Below the pieces are notes generated by a model. It saw only the letters and a program-made list of their open reading frames with translations. It searched no databases and was not told where the DNA came from. Positions 5,707-5,764 of a stretch of DNA of 5,764 bases are shown piece after piece. The stretch's first letter is position 1. Each line of letters opens with the position of its first letter. Made by a program: the position numbers and the translations under genes. Origin of the DNA: Aminipila sp047974845. GTDB lineage: Bacteria > Bacillota > Clostridia > Peptostreptococcales > Anaerovoracaceae. Where the stretch lies: contig JBKECQ010000027.1 of assembly GCA_047974845.1 (NCBI GenBank), positions 1 through 5,764 on the forward strand, read 5' to 3'.

Positions 5707-5764
5707 TTATGCAGCCAAGAGGTTGAGTCTGTATTGCACAGGACTCATCCAGCCTAGCTTTTCT
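5707..5764 (-). CDS. IS3-family transposase OrfB, C-terminal fragment
   Basis: Reading the minus strand from 5763 down to the TAA at 5709-5707 gives EKLGWMSPVQYRLNLLAA and stop. This is the characteristic tail of the IS3-family orfB (DDE integrase-type) transposase, where the motif LSPVQYR or similar follows the catalytic core. Only the last 18 residues are in the window; the catalytic D, D and E residues, the frameshift region and orfA lie beyond 5764. The gene runs toward deoC. The truncation is due to the window edge and says nothing about whether the gene is functional. Confidence 0.88.
   Translation of the reverse strand, partial: EKLGWMSPVQYRLNLLAA

Larger units (their letters stand above)
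5647..5764 (-). mobile_element. IS3-family insertion sequence, right end (partial)
   Basis: The stretch beginning TGATGTGACCCCAATAAG resembles IS3-family terminal inverted repeats, which start with TG and often carry a GACCCC-AAGTTAGAC pattern. It lies about 60 bp beyond the stop of a transposase gene reading leftward, as expected for the orfB end. The exact boundary could be 5647 or 5650, since both begin TG. The other end, the partner inverted repeat and any target-site duplication are outside the window, so intactness cannot be judged. Confidence 0.85.

Overview
The window is AT-rich, with strong GGAGG-type ribosome binding sites, many ATA/AAA/TTA codons and a sigma-54 regulatory arrangement. 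This points to a low-GC Gram-positive bacterium, most likely an anaerobic, amino-acid-fermenting member of the Clostridia or a relative. Species cannot be told from the sequence alone.

Region 1 (38-1992): a complete sigma-54-dependent enhancer-binding regulator reads rightward. It is followed by a 224-bp spacer holding a rho-independent terminator (1845-1880), a well-formed -24/-12 promoter (1915-1930), a 17-bp near-perfect palindrome at the predicted transcription start (1944-1960) and a pair of ACCATAAA direct repeats (from 1798 and 1818) that are candidate activator sites.

Region 2 (1993-4729): a two-gene operon, with 21 bp between the genes. It encodes a YfcC-family (DcuC-like) inner-membrane carrier and IadA, an isoaspartyl dipeptidase of the amidohydrolase superfamily. 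A terminator hairpin overlapping the end of iadA closes the operon. The simplest model is a substrate-responsive catabolic cassette: the regulator senses a ligand, activates the sigma-54 promoter, the carrier imports isoaspartyl dipeptides or a related acidic dipeptide or amino acid, and IadA hydrolyses them. The assignment of iadA is firm. The substrate of the carrier and the ligand of the regulator are inferred from gene order.

Region 3 (4730-5646): deoC (2-deoxyribose-5-phosphate aldolase) with its own probable sigma-70-type promoter. Its leader carries three copies of a 10-bp repeat, ATAATACTAC. It appears unrelated in function to the operon before it.

Region 4 (about 5647-5764): the right end of an IS3-family insertion sequence. 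The last 19 codons, including the stop, of its orfB transposase are readable on the minus strand, and the element runs out of the window. It sits just after deoC, possibly inside what was the deoC terminator.

The most unusual points are a glutamate (E156) where the E. coli enzyme has its metal-bridging carboxylated lysine, a regulator with no recognised sensor domain and a winged-helix-like C-terminus in place of the usual Fis-type one, and the palindrome at the sigma-54 start site. No CRISPR array, RNA gene, phage gene or defence system was seen.
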